DNA from: an uncultured Raoultella sp.
Lineage (GTDB): Bacteria > Pseudomonadota > Gammaproteobacteria > Enterobacterales > Enterobacteriaceae
Assembly (NCBI GenBank): GCA_900759445.1
Contig: CAAEVH010000024.1
Location: forward strand, 124,001-188,000
DNA: 64,000 bases
Direction: 5' to 3'
Shown piece by piece: positions 1-8,910 of this stretch. Position 1 is the first letter of the stretch, and each line of letters begins with the position of its first letter. The position numbers and the translations under genes are program-made. Under the pieces are notes generated by a model that was not told the DNA's origin, ran no database searches, and was given only the letters and a program-made list of their open reading frames with translations.

Positions 1-709
1 GAATGAAGTCTTCGCCAATCCCTTCGACCAGCCAGGAGCCTGTTGCACCGTAGCGCCCGGTTTCAACCTGGTCGGCAAGGATCGATCCCGCCGGGTCGGC
101 AAGAATAAATTCGGTTGTTGGCGAGTGTCTGGCAAACCAGGCCTGCAGGCCGCCGAGGGTGCCGCCGGAGCCGACGCCGACGACGATGGCGTCGATATCC
201 CCGTCGAGCTGATCGTATATTTCGGGCGCGGTAGTGGTGGCGTGCGCCAGCGGGTTGGCTTCGTTATTGAACTGGTCAATATAGAAAGCGCCCGGTGTTT
301 CCTCCGCCAGGCGGCGCGCATAATCCTGATAATAGGCCGGGTGGCCCTTATTCACATCCGAGCGGGTGAGGAGCACTTTGGCTCCCAGGGCGCGGAGATG
401 GAAAATTTTCTCCCGGCTCATTTTATCGGGAACCACCAGCGTCAGGGCGTAATTTTTTTGCGCGGCGATCAGCGCCAGCCCCAGCCCGGTGTTACCCGCC
501 GTCGCTTCAATAAGGGTACCGCCGGGTTTTAATTTCCCCAGCCGTTCCGCCTCGTTGATCATCGACAGCGCAACGCGGTCTTTAATCGACCCGCCGGGGT
601 TCTGGTTTTCCAGCTTTAAAAACAGGCTGCAGGGGCCGGTATCCAGCTTATGCAGTTGAAGCAGGGGAGTGTGACCAATCAGGTCGCTAATGGAGTGAAA
701 GACTGACAT
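1..709 (-). CDS. mtcB: cystathionine beta-synthase / cysteine synthase family PLP enzyme (partial)
   Basis: The 3' end is cut off by the left window edge; 236 residues are visible from an ATG at 709. It is a fold-type II PLP enzyme of the cysteine synthase/cystathionine beta-synthase family. The Schiff-base lysine is K43 in NPGGSIKDR, and the phosphate-binding loop TAGNTG lies near residues 71-76. Klebsiella is known to carry a methionine-to-cysteine pathway (mtcBC) in which MtcB condenses homocysteine with an activated serine to give cystathionine. The adjacent cystine-type importer fits that sulfur role. A plain O-acetylserine sulfhydrylase is the alternative. The symbol is by analogy; the partner mtcC would lie outside the window. 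Confidence 0.7.
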   Translation of the reverse strand, partial: MSVFHSISDLIGHTPLLQLHKLDTGPCSLFLKLENQNPGGSIKDRVALSMINEAERLGKLKPGGTLIEATAGNTGLGLALIAAQKNYALTLVVPDKMSREKIFHLRALGAKVLLTRSDVNKGHPAYYQDYARRLAEETPGAFYIDQFNNEANPLAHATTTAPEIYDQLDGDIDAIVVGVGSGGTLGGLQAWFARHSPTTEFILADPAGSILADQVETGRYGATGSWLVEGIGEDFI

Positions 710-1214
710 AACTATTTGCCCATTCGTATCGAGATATTTGAATGGTAGGTCTGCAAAATTGGTAATTTAAAGAATATTTGTCCGCCATTAAGAGCGAAAT
801 GGAATATAAGATGCTTTTTAGCCATCCGGAGGGAAAGCCTGTTAGCCGCCTGGGTGTGTTGATTTCCAGATAAGCCCTTTTTTGCCGTATTTTTCACCGG
901 ATTATCCCTTTCCTGGCGACGCTTATCTTTATTTCGGCAAAGGATTGGCGAAAATATTCCATAGGCTGCAGGAGATTTTTATGGTTGGTGATTATTATTT
1001 TTTCGCCAGCTGCGCAAATTCATTGGTCGCGTCAGCGACGCGCCGCAGGCACGGCAACAACGAGTAGCGGTCGGCCCGCGCAAAGCACAAAGTCGGCTAT
1101 TTAATGCCAGTATTGATACATGCTGATGCGGTGTTCTGCATGGTAAGCTCCTTTAATAAGCTGTTCCCCGGAAAGAACAGTAATAAATAATGATGATTTG
1201 CAGAAAGGTGATAT
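710..1214. promoter_or_regulatory. divergent intergenic region between mtcB-like gene and ABC importer
   Basis: A 505-bp stretch without a convincing gene; the short frames here have no ribosome binding sites and no recognisable motifs. It should hold promoters for both directions. CysB, Cbl and MetJ sites would be expected if the mtc assignment is right, but I could not pick a clear MetJ box. A minus-strand reading frame around 993-1090, ending at a stop near 995, reads like the C-terminal tail of a lost protein, but I cannot name it. Confidence 0.45.
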
Positions 1215-1913
1215 GTGCCGGAATTTATTTCATTAGCAATAAGCTCGTTTTGGCCGATGCTCTATGCCGGGCTGGTTTTTACTATTCCCATAACCTTAAT
1301 TTCATTTTTCCTCGGGCTGCTGCTGGGGTTTATTGTTGCGCTGATTCGTTTATATGGCCCGGCACCGTTGAAAAACGTGGTGCGTTTTTATGTCTGGATT
1401 ATCCGCGGTACGCCTTTGCTGGTGCAGCTGTTCCTGATTTTTTATGCCCTGCCCTGCGTCGGGATCACCCTTGACGCCTTTCCGGCCGCGGTTATCGGCT
1501 TTACCCTGAACGTCGGCGCCTTTACCTCGGAGGTGATCAGGGCGACGCTGCTGTCGGTCGCCAAAGGGCAGTGGGAGGCCGCGCACTCTATTGGCATGAG
1601 CTGGGGGCAATCGCTGCGTTATATTATTCTGCCGCAGGCGGCGAGAGTGGCGGTGCCGCCGCTGTCGAACACCTTTATTTCATTAGTTAAGGATACCTCG
1701 CTGGCCTCGGTCATTACCGTTCCGGAACTGTTTTTAGCCGCTCAGCGTATTGCCGCCGTCACCTATCAGCCGCTTATTCTGTATAGCGAAGCGGCTCTGC
1801 TCTATTTATTAATTTGTTCGGTTTTATCATATTTACAGTCCCGGCTGGAATTACGTTTAGAAAGAAATACGGTGGCAAAGGAAGAACATCATGATAACGC
1901 TGTCCGGACTTGA
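1215..1913 (+). CDS. polar amino acid (cystine-type) ABC transporter permease
   Basis: A 232-residue inner-membrane permease of the HisMQ/GlnP class, close in layout to E. coli TcyL (YecS). The EAA loop that contacts the ATPase is at EAAHSIGMSWGQSLRYIILPQ, followed by the typical PPLSNTFISLVKDTSL stretch. About five hydrophobic segments are visible. The start is GTG at 1215, chosen because AAAGGTG lies 5-11 bases upstream; the ATG at 1213 is out of frame. It overlaps the ATPase gene by 23 bases, and a binding-protein gene follows, so the three make one importer. Cystine or a related sulfur amino acid is the likely substrate, judged from similarity and the neighbouring mtcB-like gene. Confidence 0.85.
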   Translation: MPEFISLAISSFWPMLYAGLVFTIPITLISFFLGLLLGFIVALIRLYGPAPLKNVVRFYVWIIRGTPLLVQLFLIFYALPCVGITLDAFPAAVIGFTLNVGAFTSEVIRATLLSVAKGQWEAAHSIGMSWGQSLRYIILPQAARVAVPPLSNTFISLVKDTSLASVITVPELFLAAQRIAAVTYQPLILYSEAALLYLLICSVLSYLQSRLELRLERNTVAKEEHHDNAVRT

Positions 1914-2658
1914 AAAGAGTTTCGCCCGCCAGAAGGTGCTGCATGATATTTCGCTAACGATTCCTGAGGGGAGCGTGACGGCGCTGATTGGCCCATCGGG
2001 CAGCGGTAAAAGTACATTATTACGCTGCATTAATTTACTGGAAATCGCGCAGGCCGGGAAATTAACGATTGGTAATGAGGAGATTATTTTTTCTCCCGCC
2101 GCGACGCCAAAAAGAAAAGACGTTCGGCGTATTTGCCAGCAAACCGGCATGGTCTTTCAGAACTTCCAGTTATTTCCGCATCTGTCGGTGCAGGAAAATA
2201 TTATGCAGGGGCTGATGGTGGTGCAGAAATGGCTCCGCGAACGGGCAAGGGCACGGGCGGAAGAGCTGCTTGCTAAAGTCGGCCTGGCGCACAAGCGCCA
2301 TGCCTGGCCGGCGATGCTCTCCGGTGGCCAGCAGCAGCGGGTCGCCATTGCCCGGGCGATGGCCCCCTCGCCGAAAGTGCTGCTCTGCGATGAGCCGACC
2401 TCGGCGCTGGATCCTGAACTGGCTCAGGAGGTGATCGCCGTTTTGCGCCAGTTGGCGCACGAGGGAACGACGATGCTGATGGCGACCCACGATCTTCGGC
2501 TGGCGGCAAATATTGCCAGCCAGGTGGTGTTCCTCGAGTCCGGTCAGATTGTGGAGAGCGGGACCTCGCGGGACATTTTTACCCGGGCAAAGAAAACGCG
2601 TACGCAGCTTTTTATTTCCACGCTGACCGAGACGTTTCCCGACTCCTGGGAAATTTAA
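1891..2658 (+). CDS. amino acid ABC transporter ATP-binding protein
   Basis: A 255-residue cytoplasmic ATPase of the GlnQ/HisP/TcyN class. Walker A is GPSGSGKS (about residues 34-41), the Q-loop follows at [12 protein letters not shown], the ABC signature is LSGGQQQR, Walker B is VLLCDEPT, and the switch histidine is in MATHDL. Length and all motifs are normal. It overlaps the upstream permease by 23 bases, so translation is probably coupled. It energises uptake together with the permease and the downstream binding protein. Confidence 0.92.
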   Translation: MITLSGLEKSFARQKVLHDISLTIPEGSVTALIGPSGSGKSTLLRCINLLEIAQAGKLTIGNEEIIFSPAATPKRKDVRRICQQTGMVFQNFQLFPHLSVQENIMQGLMVVQKWLRERARARAEELLAKVGLAHKRHAWPAMLSGGQQQRVAIARAMAPSPKVLLCDEPTSALDPELAQEVIAVLRQLAHEGTTMLMATHDLRLAANIASQVVFLESGQIVESGTSRDIFTRAKKTRTQLFISTLTETFPDSWEI

Positions 2659-2690
2659 AAAATAACCCGGCAATCCAGATAAAGGAGTGA

Positions 2691-3467
2691 ATGATGAAAG
2701 TATTGATGACCGCATTGCTGGCTACCGCCATTCAACTGAGCGTGACGCACGCGGCCTGTGCCGGGGAAAACCTGGCGAAGATAAAATCAGCAGGAGTATT
2801 TAAAGTCGGTACCGAAGGGACCTTCCCGCCTTTTACCTACCATGATACTTCCGGCAAGCTGGTGGGGTTTGATGTCGATATCGCGCGTGAAATTGCCCGC
2901 CGGATTGGGGTGAAAGCGGAGTTTGTTGAGGGCAAGTGGGACGGTCTGGTGGCCGGGCTGGATGCTAATCGCTACGACGCGGTGATTAATCAGGTCTCGA
3001 TTACGCCGGAGCGCCAGGCGAAATATGATTTTTCGGTCCCCTATATCACCCCGAAAGCGGTCCTCATCGTGAATAACAACAATCAGGATATTCACACCTT
3101 TGCGGATTTGAAGGGCAAAAAGTCCGCCCACACGCTGACCAGCAACTACGCGCAAATTGCCCGTGAAAATGGCGCGGAGGTGGTGGGGACGGATGGCTTT
3201 GATCAGTCAATCGCCCTGGTATCACAGGGGCGCGCGGATGCGACCATCAACAGCAACCTCTCGTTCCTCGATTTCAAAAAGCACAAGCCCGACGCGCCGG
3301 TGAAAATTGTGGCGGAAAGAACCGATGCTGAACAAGAAGCGGTGTTGATCCGCAAAGGGGAACCGGAGCTGCGCCAGGCGATCGATGCCGCCATCGCCGA
3401 TATTCGCGCCGACGGCACCTATCAGCGAATTTCCAGGCACTATTTCGGCGCGGACGTCTCGAAATAG
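2691..3467 (+). CDS. amino acid ABC transporter substrate-binding protein
   Basis: A 258-residue periplasmic binding protein of family 3 (SBP_bac_3), resembling E. coli TcyJ (FliY). An N-terminal signal peptide of about 24 residues ends near THAACAG. The GFDVDIAREIARRIGVK segment is the usual family signature. AAAGGAG lies just upstream of two in-frame ATGs (2691 and 2694); either may be used. It is the last gene of the importer set. A short hairpin (TAGCCC/GGGCTA) spans its stop codon and may help end transcription from both convergent directions. The substrate is inferred to be cystine or a similar amino acid. Confidence 0.9.
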   Translation: MMKVLMTALLATAIQLSVTHAACAGENLAKIKSAGVFKVGTEGTFPPFTYHDTSGKLVGFDVDIAREIARRIGVKAEFVEGKWDGLVAGLDANRYDAVINQVSITPERQAKYDFSVPYITPKAVLIVNNNNQDIHTFADLKGKKSAHTLTSNYAQIARENGAEVVGTDGFDQSIALVSQGRADATINSNLSFLDFKKHKPDAPVKIVAERTDAEQEAVLIRKGEPELRQAIDAAIADIRADGTYQRISRHYFGADVSK

Positions 3468-3479
3468 CCCCGCGGGCTA
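3465..3479. terminator. short hairpin between convergent genes
   Basis: TAGCCC and GGGCTA form a 6-bp stem with a 3-base loop that spans the stop of the binding-protein gene, beside the end of the convergent AraC gene. There is no T-run, so its role as a terminator is weakly supported. Confidence 0.35.
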
Positions 3480-4337
3480 CGTTAGCACGCTGTTTCTGGC
3501 CAGACTCGCCTTGCGGTACTGCAGCGGCGTCTGGCCCATCATCTTCCTGAAGCAGGTAATAAAGTAGGTCACTTCGCGAAATCCGACTTCGGCCGCAATC
3601 TCATCCATACTGACGCTGGTGCTGCGCAGGAGATCGCAACTGCGCTTTATTCGGCGCGTCAGCAGATACTCGTGGATGCTGCCGCCCGTTTGCTGGCGGA
3701 ATATGCGCGAGGTGTAGCTGCGCGACAGGCCCAGCGCCTGGGCGAGTTCATCCAGCGAAAATTTGTTGGCGTAGTGAGCCTCCACCCAGCTCATAATCCG
3801 CGACGCGACCGTCTGCTGTCGGGGAATACATGGCTCGGGTAGCGCGGGGAGAAAGCCCATTATCTGCATCACCAGAAAGGCCACCTCGCTGGTGGCGATC
3901 TGCCCGCCGTGATACAGCCCGTCAAATTGGGTCAGAATTCTCTCCATGAAAGGGCCGTGTTCGCTGAGGTCGTAAATTTGTGCCGGCGCGTTGCTGGCGG
4001 CAAGCGCGGCAAACTGGGCCTGATGGCGCGAAAACCCCCCCATAATGCTTTCGACTACCGACTGTTCAATATGCATCGTGGTGCGGTGGTAGGGATTTTT
4101 CTCGCTGTGGTCGACCTGCACTTTGTGCAGGCGAAACGGAGGAAAAATAAACAGGCGCCCCGGGCGAGCGGTGTAGTGCTGATTATCTACCACCACAATG
4201 CCATAGCCGCTTGAGATATAGAGGAATTCGACGCACTGGTGCCAGTGGTAGTAAATCGCGCTGGTTGAGCGCAATCGGTTAAAAGAGATCGCCCGGCTAT
4301 CGAGTGTGATGCGTTCCAGCCGCTGTGGTTCACTCAT
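3477..4337 (-). CDS. AraC family transcriptional regulator of the adjacent uronide operon
   Basis: A 286-residue regulator. Residues 1 to about 150 form a cupin-like sensor half (YHWHQCVEFLYISSGYG, later PGRLFIFPPFRLHKV). The last ~100 residues carry the two AraC helix-turn-helix units (FSLDELAQALGLSRSYTSRIF and MDEIAAEVGFREVTYFITCFRK). It is divergent from the DUF2264/symporter/GH88 operon with 229 bp between, so it most likely activates that operon in response to an unsaturated uronide or an oligosaccharide. The ligand cannot be read from the sequence. Confidence 0.88.
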   Translation of the reverse strand: MSEPQRLERITLDSRAISFNRLRSTSAIYYHWHQCVEFLYISSGYGIVVVDNQHYTARPGRLFIFPPFRLHKVQVDHSEKNPYHRTTMHIEQSVVESIMGGFSRHQAQFAALAASNAPAQIYDLSEHGPFMERILTQFDGLYHGGQIATSEVAFLVMQIMGFLPALPEPCIPRQQTVASRIMSWVEAHYANKFSLDELAQALGLSRSYTSRIFRQQTGGSIHEYLLTRRIKRSCDLLRSTSVSMDEIAAEVGFREVTYFITCFRKMMGQTPLQYRKASLARNSVLT

Positions 4338-4439
4338 TTTTCCTCCAGGACAACAGATTTAAGTTTTTACGCCATCATTTGCAATTTATCCCCCCGGCAG
4401 CGTGAAATATCCAGAAAAAATGAAATGGCGGTTTAATTT

Positions 4440-4455
4440 TGTGATTGTGCTCACT
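4440..4455 (+). promoter_or_regulatory. predicted CRP-cAMP site
   Basis: TGTGATTGTGCTCACT matches the CRP consensus TGTGA-N6-TCACA in nine of ten conserved bases. It lies midway between the AraC gene and the operon start at 4567, which fits catabolite-controlled expression of a sugar utilisation operon. Confidence 0.7.
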
Positions 4456-4566
4456 TAGCCGCACAAATAAAAGCGACTATCCTTCCTCCCGTTGACGTAT
4501 AAATAATTTTATAAAATCGAAATAACAATAACTTATCTAATTCTCGTGTCATAACGGGAGGACCTT

Positions 4567-6405
4567 TTGCAACCTGAAAATATTCATCTGACCAATCCTT
4601 TAAGAACCGGCAACGACCTCCGGCAGCTGGTCAATGAGCTGCTGAATGCCGTGTCGCCCAATTTTAAAAATGATGCCAGCCGTGTCGATCTGGCGAATTT
4701 CACCGCCCATTACGGGCAACGCGTGGCGAGTATGGAAACCTTCTCGCGCCTGCTATGGGGCGTGACGCCGCTGCTGGCAGGCGGCAGCGAGCCGCAACAG
4801 TTTTCTTTCTACCTGCAGGCCATTAAAAACGGAACCAACCCGCGGCATGCCGATTACTGGGGAGAAGTGAACCCCTACGATCAGCGCATCGTGGAGATGG
4901 CCGCCTACGGCCTGCTGTTAGCGCTGGCGGGCGATAGCGTGCTGGCGCATTTCAACGAGCAGGAGAAAACCCATCTCTGGCGCTGGTTGCAGCAGAGCGA
5001 GGCGCAGGCGATCCCGGACAATAACTGGCACTTCTTTCCCATTCTGGTACAGGTCGGTTTTCATCACGCCGGGATGCCGACCAATCCTCAGGTGCGGGAA
5101 GCGCATTTTAACGCCATGGAGCGCTACTACCTGGGCGACGGCTGGTATTCCGATGGCCCGGACAGGCCGCGGGACTATTACATTTCGATGGGCTTCCACT
5201 TCTACGGGCTGATTTACGCGAAGCTGATGGCCGATATCGACCCGCAGCGCTGTGCTGAACTGCGTCATCGGGCGCTGCTGTTTTCCGCCGACTTTATCCA
5301 TTTTTTTGCCGACGACGGGGCGGCCGTGCCGTTTGGTCGCAGCCTGACTTACCGTTTTGCTCAGGCGGCCTTCTGGAGCGCGGCGGCTTTTGCCGGGCTG
5401 GAGGCATTCTCCCCGGGGGTGATCAAGGGCATCGTCCTGCGCCATCTCCGCTGGTGGCTGAAGCAACCGCTGTTCGATCGTGATGGCGTGCTGAGCGTGG
5501 GCTATAGCTACCCGAATCTGATTATGGCCGAGGATTACAATGCGCCGGGCTCTCCCTACTGGGCCCTGAAAACCATGCTGGTTCTGGCGATGGGTGAGGA
5601 TGATCCCTTCTGGCTGGCGCCGGAGCTGCCGCTGCCGCCGCTCGCCGCGCAGCACAGCATCAAGCACGCCGATCAGGTGCTGGTGCATCAGACCGATCAT
5701 CTGTGGATGCTCACCTCCGGCCAGCTTGAGCGGAATAACTTCGTCAATACCGAAGCGAAATATTGCAAGTTTGCCTACTCCACGCGCTACGGATTCACGA
5801 TTGAGCGCGGACGCTATGGATTAAGCCACGCTGCGCCTGACTCCATGCTGCTGCTCTGTGAGAAAGATGATTACTGGCGTGGGCGGCGCGACTGTGACGC
5901 GGTGACGACTGCCGATGGCATGATTTACAGTCGCTGGCTGCCGTGGCGCGATGTGGCGATTGAGACCTGGCTTATCGCGATGGGCGACTGGCAGCTGCGC
6001 GTACATCGTATCCGCACGGCCCGCGCGCTTGATACGGCCGAAGGGGGATTCAGCGTGCCGAACCGCCCCCTGCCTGAGGTGCAGGACGGGGAGGGCGGCT
6101 GCCGGATCATCACCCCTGCCGATACGTCGGCCATTCTCTGCCTGAGCCCGCAAAGGCGCTGCGGCGAGGCGGTACTGACGCCGCCTAACAGCAACCTGCT
6201 GTTTGCCGAACGCGCGGCGGTTCCGGTGTTACGCGGTGATTTAGCACCAGGAACACATCTGTTGTTAAGTGCGGTCTGGGCGGGGAATCCCGACACCTTT
6301 GCACCGCAGGGTTGTCCACAGGCCTTCATCAGCGATGATGCTGTACGCTTCGTGACGGCACAGGAAGAAAAACATCTTACGCTGTCCCCGGAGAACGTCC
6401 TATGA
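4567..6405 (+). CDS. DUF2264 domain-containing protein, probable glycoside-processing enzyme
   Basis: A 612-residue cytoplasmic protein with no signal peptide, matching the DUF2264 family by its N-terminal half (RLLWGVTPLLAGG, then YWGEVNPYDQRIVEMAAYGL and NNWHFFPILVQVG). The helical N-terminal part looks like an alpha/alpha toroid and the C-terminal ~220 residues look beta-rich. The start is TTG at 4567, supported by GGGAGG just upstream; no ATG fits as well. Its stop overlaps the transporter start by 4 bases. DUF2264 proteins often lie in sugar operons and some are classed as glycoside hydrolases. With GH88 downstream, a role on a uronic-acid-containing oligosaccharide is likely but inferred. 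Confidence 0.85.
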   Translation: MQPENIHLTNPLRTGNDLRQLVNELLNAVSPNFKNDASRVDLANFTAHYGQRVASMETFSRLLWGVTPLLAGGSEPQQFSFYLQAIKNGTNPRHADYWGEVNPYDQRIVEMAAYGLLLALAGDSVLAHFNEQEKTHLWRWLQQSEAQAIPDNNWHFFPILVQVGFHHAGMPTNPQVREAHFNAMERYYLGDGWYSDGPDRPRDYYISMGFHFYGLIYAKLMADIDPQRCAELRHRALLFSADFIHFFADDGAAVPFGRSLTYRFAQAAFWSAAAFAGLEAFSPGVIKGIVLRHLRWWLKQPLFDRDGVLSVGYSYPNLIMAEDYNAPGSPYWALKTMLVLAMGEDDPFWLAPELPLPPLAAQHSIKHADQVLVHQTDHLWMLTSGQLERNNFVNTEAKYCKFAYSTRYGFTIERGRYGLSHAAPDSMLLLCEKDDYWRGRRDCDAVTTADGMIYSRWLPWRDVAIETWLIAMGDWQLRVHRIRTARALDTAEGGFSVPNRPLPEVQDGEGGCRIITPADTSAILCLSPQRRCGEAVLTPPNSNLLFAERAAVPVLRGDLAPGTHLLLSAVWAGNPDTFAPQGCPQAFISDDAVRFVTAQEEKHLTLSPENVL

Positions 6406-7682
6406 CCACTTCATCCTCTGTGCGTGGCGCACAGTACAAAATGAGCACCTTTATCTTTCTCTACTTTTTTACCTGGTCTTCAAGCTTTGGCCTCTATGCG
6501 CTGTGGCTGAGCCAGAAAGTCGGCCTCGATAGCATCACCATCGGCAGCGTTTTCGCCATCAACGGCGTGTTCGCGGTGATCCTGAAGCCGGTTTACGGCT
6601 ACATCATGGACAAGATCGGCATGAGCAAATGGCTGCTCTATTTTGTCTGCGCCGTGTCGGCCCTGATGGCGCCGTTCTTTGCCTTCGTCTATCAACCTCT
6701 ACTGCAAAGCCACACGACGATCGGCATCATCCTTGGCGCGCTTTATTTAAGTCTTGGCTGGTATGCGGGCGTCGCGGCGTCGGAATCGTATGCCGATCGC
6801 TTTAGCCGGCTGTACGGCCTGGAGTTCGGTCGTATTCGCATGTGGGGATCGCTCGGCTGGGCGATGGCCGCTTCCGTTTCCGGGCTGCTGTTCAACTTCA
6901 CGCCGCTGGCCAACTTTCTGTTGAGCAGCAGCACGTCGCTCCTGATGCTGCTGGTATTAATCAGCCTGAAGATCGGCGATGAGCAGTTGCGTAACAACAG
7001 CGTGATTTCGGCGAACAAAATCGTTTTTAGCGACGTGATGCAGTTACTGAAAAGCCGTAAATTCTGGATGTTCAGCCTGTATGTCGCCGGTGTCGCATGG
7101 ATGATGTTTATTGCTGAGCAGCAGTTTCCGCGCTACTTCGTCTCCTTTTTTGCCACCAAAGAGCAGGGGAATGCCTGGTACGGCTATCTCAGCACCGTGC
7201 AGTCCGGTATGGAATTCGTGATGATGATGTTCATTCCGCTGCTGGTGAATCACTACGGCGCAAAGCGGGGGCTGCTGTTCTGCGGCTGCGTTGTCGGGGC
7301 CAGGCTGATCGCCTCAGGCTTGACCAGCGATCCGGTGATCATCTCGATTATCAAACCGTTTTATGGCGTCGAAATCGCGCTGTTGCTGATTTCGGTCTTT
7401 AAATACATCGCCGAGCACTTTGACCGCAGAGTCAACGCCACGATGTACCTGCTGGGCTATCAGGCGATGATCTACGTCGGTTCTATTGTGGTGGCGCCGC
7501 CGGCGGGCTACCTCTACGACAAAATCGGCTTTGAGCATACTTATCTGCTGATGGGCAGCTGCGCTCTGCTGTTTACCCTTATCTCCGCTTTTACGCTCTC
7601 GCGCTGTCGCTCGACGTGGGACGCATCGCGACCTTTTTCCCCGACGCTGGACGCCACCCCGGTTGAACCGGCCAAACATTAA
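6402..7682 (+). CDS. MFS oligosaccharide:H+ symporter (LacY family)
   Basis: A 426-residue inner-membrane transporter with 12 hydrophobic segments. The N-terminal pattern FLYFFTWSSSFGLYALWLSQ and the loop KPVYGYIMDKIG are typical of the oligosaccharide:proton symporter family (LacY, RafB, CscB). The ATG overlaps the TGA of the DUF2264 gene (ATGA), so translation is coupled. It should bring in the glycoside that the GH88 enzyme cleaves, probably an unsaturated uronyl disaccharide released by an external lyase. The substrate is inferred from operon context only. Confidence 0.88.
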   Translation: MTTSSSVRGAQYKMSTFIFLYFFTWSSSFGLYALWLSQKVGLDSITIGSVFAINGVFAVILKPVYGYIMDKIGMSKWLLYFVCAVSALMAPFFAFVYQPLLQSHTTIGIILGALYLSLGWYAGVAASESYADRFSRLYGLEFGRIRMWGSLGWAMAASVSGLLFNFTPLANFLLSSSTSLLMLLVLISLKIGDEQLRNNSVISANKIVFSDVMQLLKSRKFWMFSLYVAGVAWMMFIAEQQFPRYFVSFFATKEQGNAWYGYLSTVQSGMEFVMMMFIPLLVNHYGAKRGLLFCGCVVGARLIASGLTSDPVIISIIKPFYGVEIALLLISVFKYIAEHFDRRVNATMYLLGYQAMIYVGSIVVAPPAGYLYDKIGFEHTYLLMGSCALLFTLISAFTLSRCRSTWDASRPFSPTLDATPVEPAKH

Positions 7683-7695
7683 TTCAGGAGTTGTT

Positions 7696-8886
7696 ATGTC
7701 CAAAAAGGTGATTACCGAAGCCCTCCGCCCCGTCGAGCTGTATCAGGTCGACCGGCTGGCGCTGCGCCAGAAGCTCGATGATGCGCTGGCCCGCGTGACC
7801 CGCAAGCTCGATAAAAACATTGTCGCTTTTGGCGATAAATTCCCGGGCGAGGCCTGTGAAAACGGCATCTGGCCGCGTTCTGAAAACGTCGAGTGGACGA
7901 CCAGCTTCTGGCCGGGCCAGCTGTGGCTGGCGTGGGAAATGAGTGGTAATCCCGCCTATCGCGAGGCGGCAGAGCGCTATCTGCCCTCTTTTGCCCGGCG
8001 CATCGAGGAGCGTATCGATACGGCGACCCACGATCTGGGGTTTCTCTATACACTCTCCTGCGTCAGCGCATGGCGACTCACCGGCAATGAGGCCGCCCGC
8101 CAGAGCGCGCTGCTGGCCGCGGAAACGCTGATGGAGCGCTTCAACCCGACGGCCAGAATTATTCAGGCCTGGGGGGATCTGAACGACCCGGAACAGCAGG
8201 GGCGGATGATCATCGACTGCAATATGAATCTGCCGCTGCTCTACTGGGCCAGCGAGCAGACCGGGGACCCGCGCTATGCGCAGGCGGCCACGGCCCATGC
8301 GCAACAGGCGGCGCGCTATATCGTGCGTGAAGACGCCTCGACCTACCATACCTACTACATTGACGTGAACAGCGGCGAGCCGCGTTTTGGCAACACCCAT
8401 CAGGGCTATAGCGACACCTCCTGCTGGTCCCGCGGCCAGGCATGGGGCATCTACGGCTTCCTGCTCAGCTATCGCTATACCGGTGATAAAAGTATGGTGG
8501 AGCTGTCGCGCAGCCTGGCCCACTACTTCCTCAACCGTCTGCCGGAAGATGATGTGTGCCACTGGGATCTGGCCTTGCTCGGTACCGACGCGGTACGCGA
8601 CAGCTCGGCGGCGGCGATTACCGCCTGCGGTCTGCTGGAGCTGGTCAATGCGCTGCCGGCGCTCGATCAGCATCGCCCGCATTACGAGGAGATGGCGTTG
8701 CGTATCGTCCAGTCGCTGACCGATAACTATCTGGCGACCGACGATGACCCGACCGAAGGGCTGCTCAAGCACTCGGTTTATCACATGGGCAGTGGAAAAG
8801 GGGTGGATCAGTGCTGCAGCTGGGGTGACTACTTCTATCTTGAAGCACTGATACGTCTGCGCCAGACCTGGTACTCGTGGTGGTAA
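7696..8886 (+). CDS. glycoside hydrolase family 88 (unsaturated uronyl hydrolase)
   Basis: A 396-residue cytoplasmic enzyme of the GH88 alpha/alpha-barrel family, which removes the 4,5-unsaturated uronic acid from the non-reducing end of lyase products by hydrating the double bond. Family signatures are visible: WTTSFWPGQLWLAWE, THDLGFLYTLS and IIDCNMNLPLLYWA; the Asp residues in the last two are the likely catalytic pair. SWSRGQAWGIYGF is also typical. ATG 7696 follows CAGGAG by 5 bases; an upstream in-frame ATG at 7663 lies inside the symporter gene and lacks a site. The uronide produced would feed central uronate catabolism. Confidence 0.9.
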   Translation: MSKKVITEALRPVELYQVDRLALRQKLDDALARVTRKLDKNIVAFGDKFPGEACENGIWPRSENVEWTTSFWPGQLWLAWEMSGNPAYREAAERYLPSFARRIEERIDTATHDLGFLYTLSCVSAWRLTGNEAARQSALLAAETLMERFNPTARIIQAWGDLNDPEQQGRMIIDCNMNLPLLYWASEQTGDPRYAQAATAHAQQAARYIVREDASTYHTYYIDVNSGEPRFGNTHQGYSDTSCWSRGQAWGIYGFLLSYRYTGDKSMVELSRSLAHYFLNRLPEDDVCHWDLALLGTDAVRDSSAAAITACGLLELVNALPALDQHRPHYEEMALRIVQSLTDNYLATDDDPTEGLLKHSVYHMGSGKGVDQCCSWGDYFYLEALIRLRQTWYSWW

Positions 8887-8910
8887 TGGCGAAATGGAGA
8901 GAGAGAGAAC

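Noticed and set aside
5594..5824. Many overlapping frames inside speC, citF, GH88 and other high-GC genes
   Set aside because: They are shadows of the real genes: no ribosome sites, no domains, arginine/alanine-biased composition.
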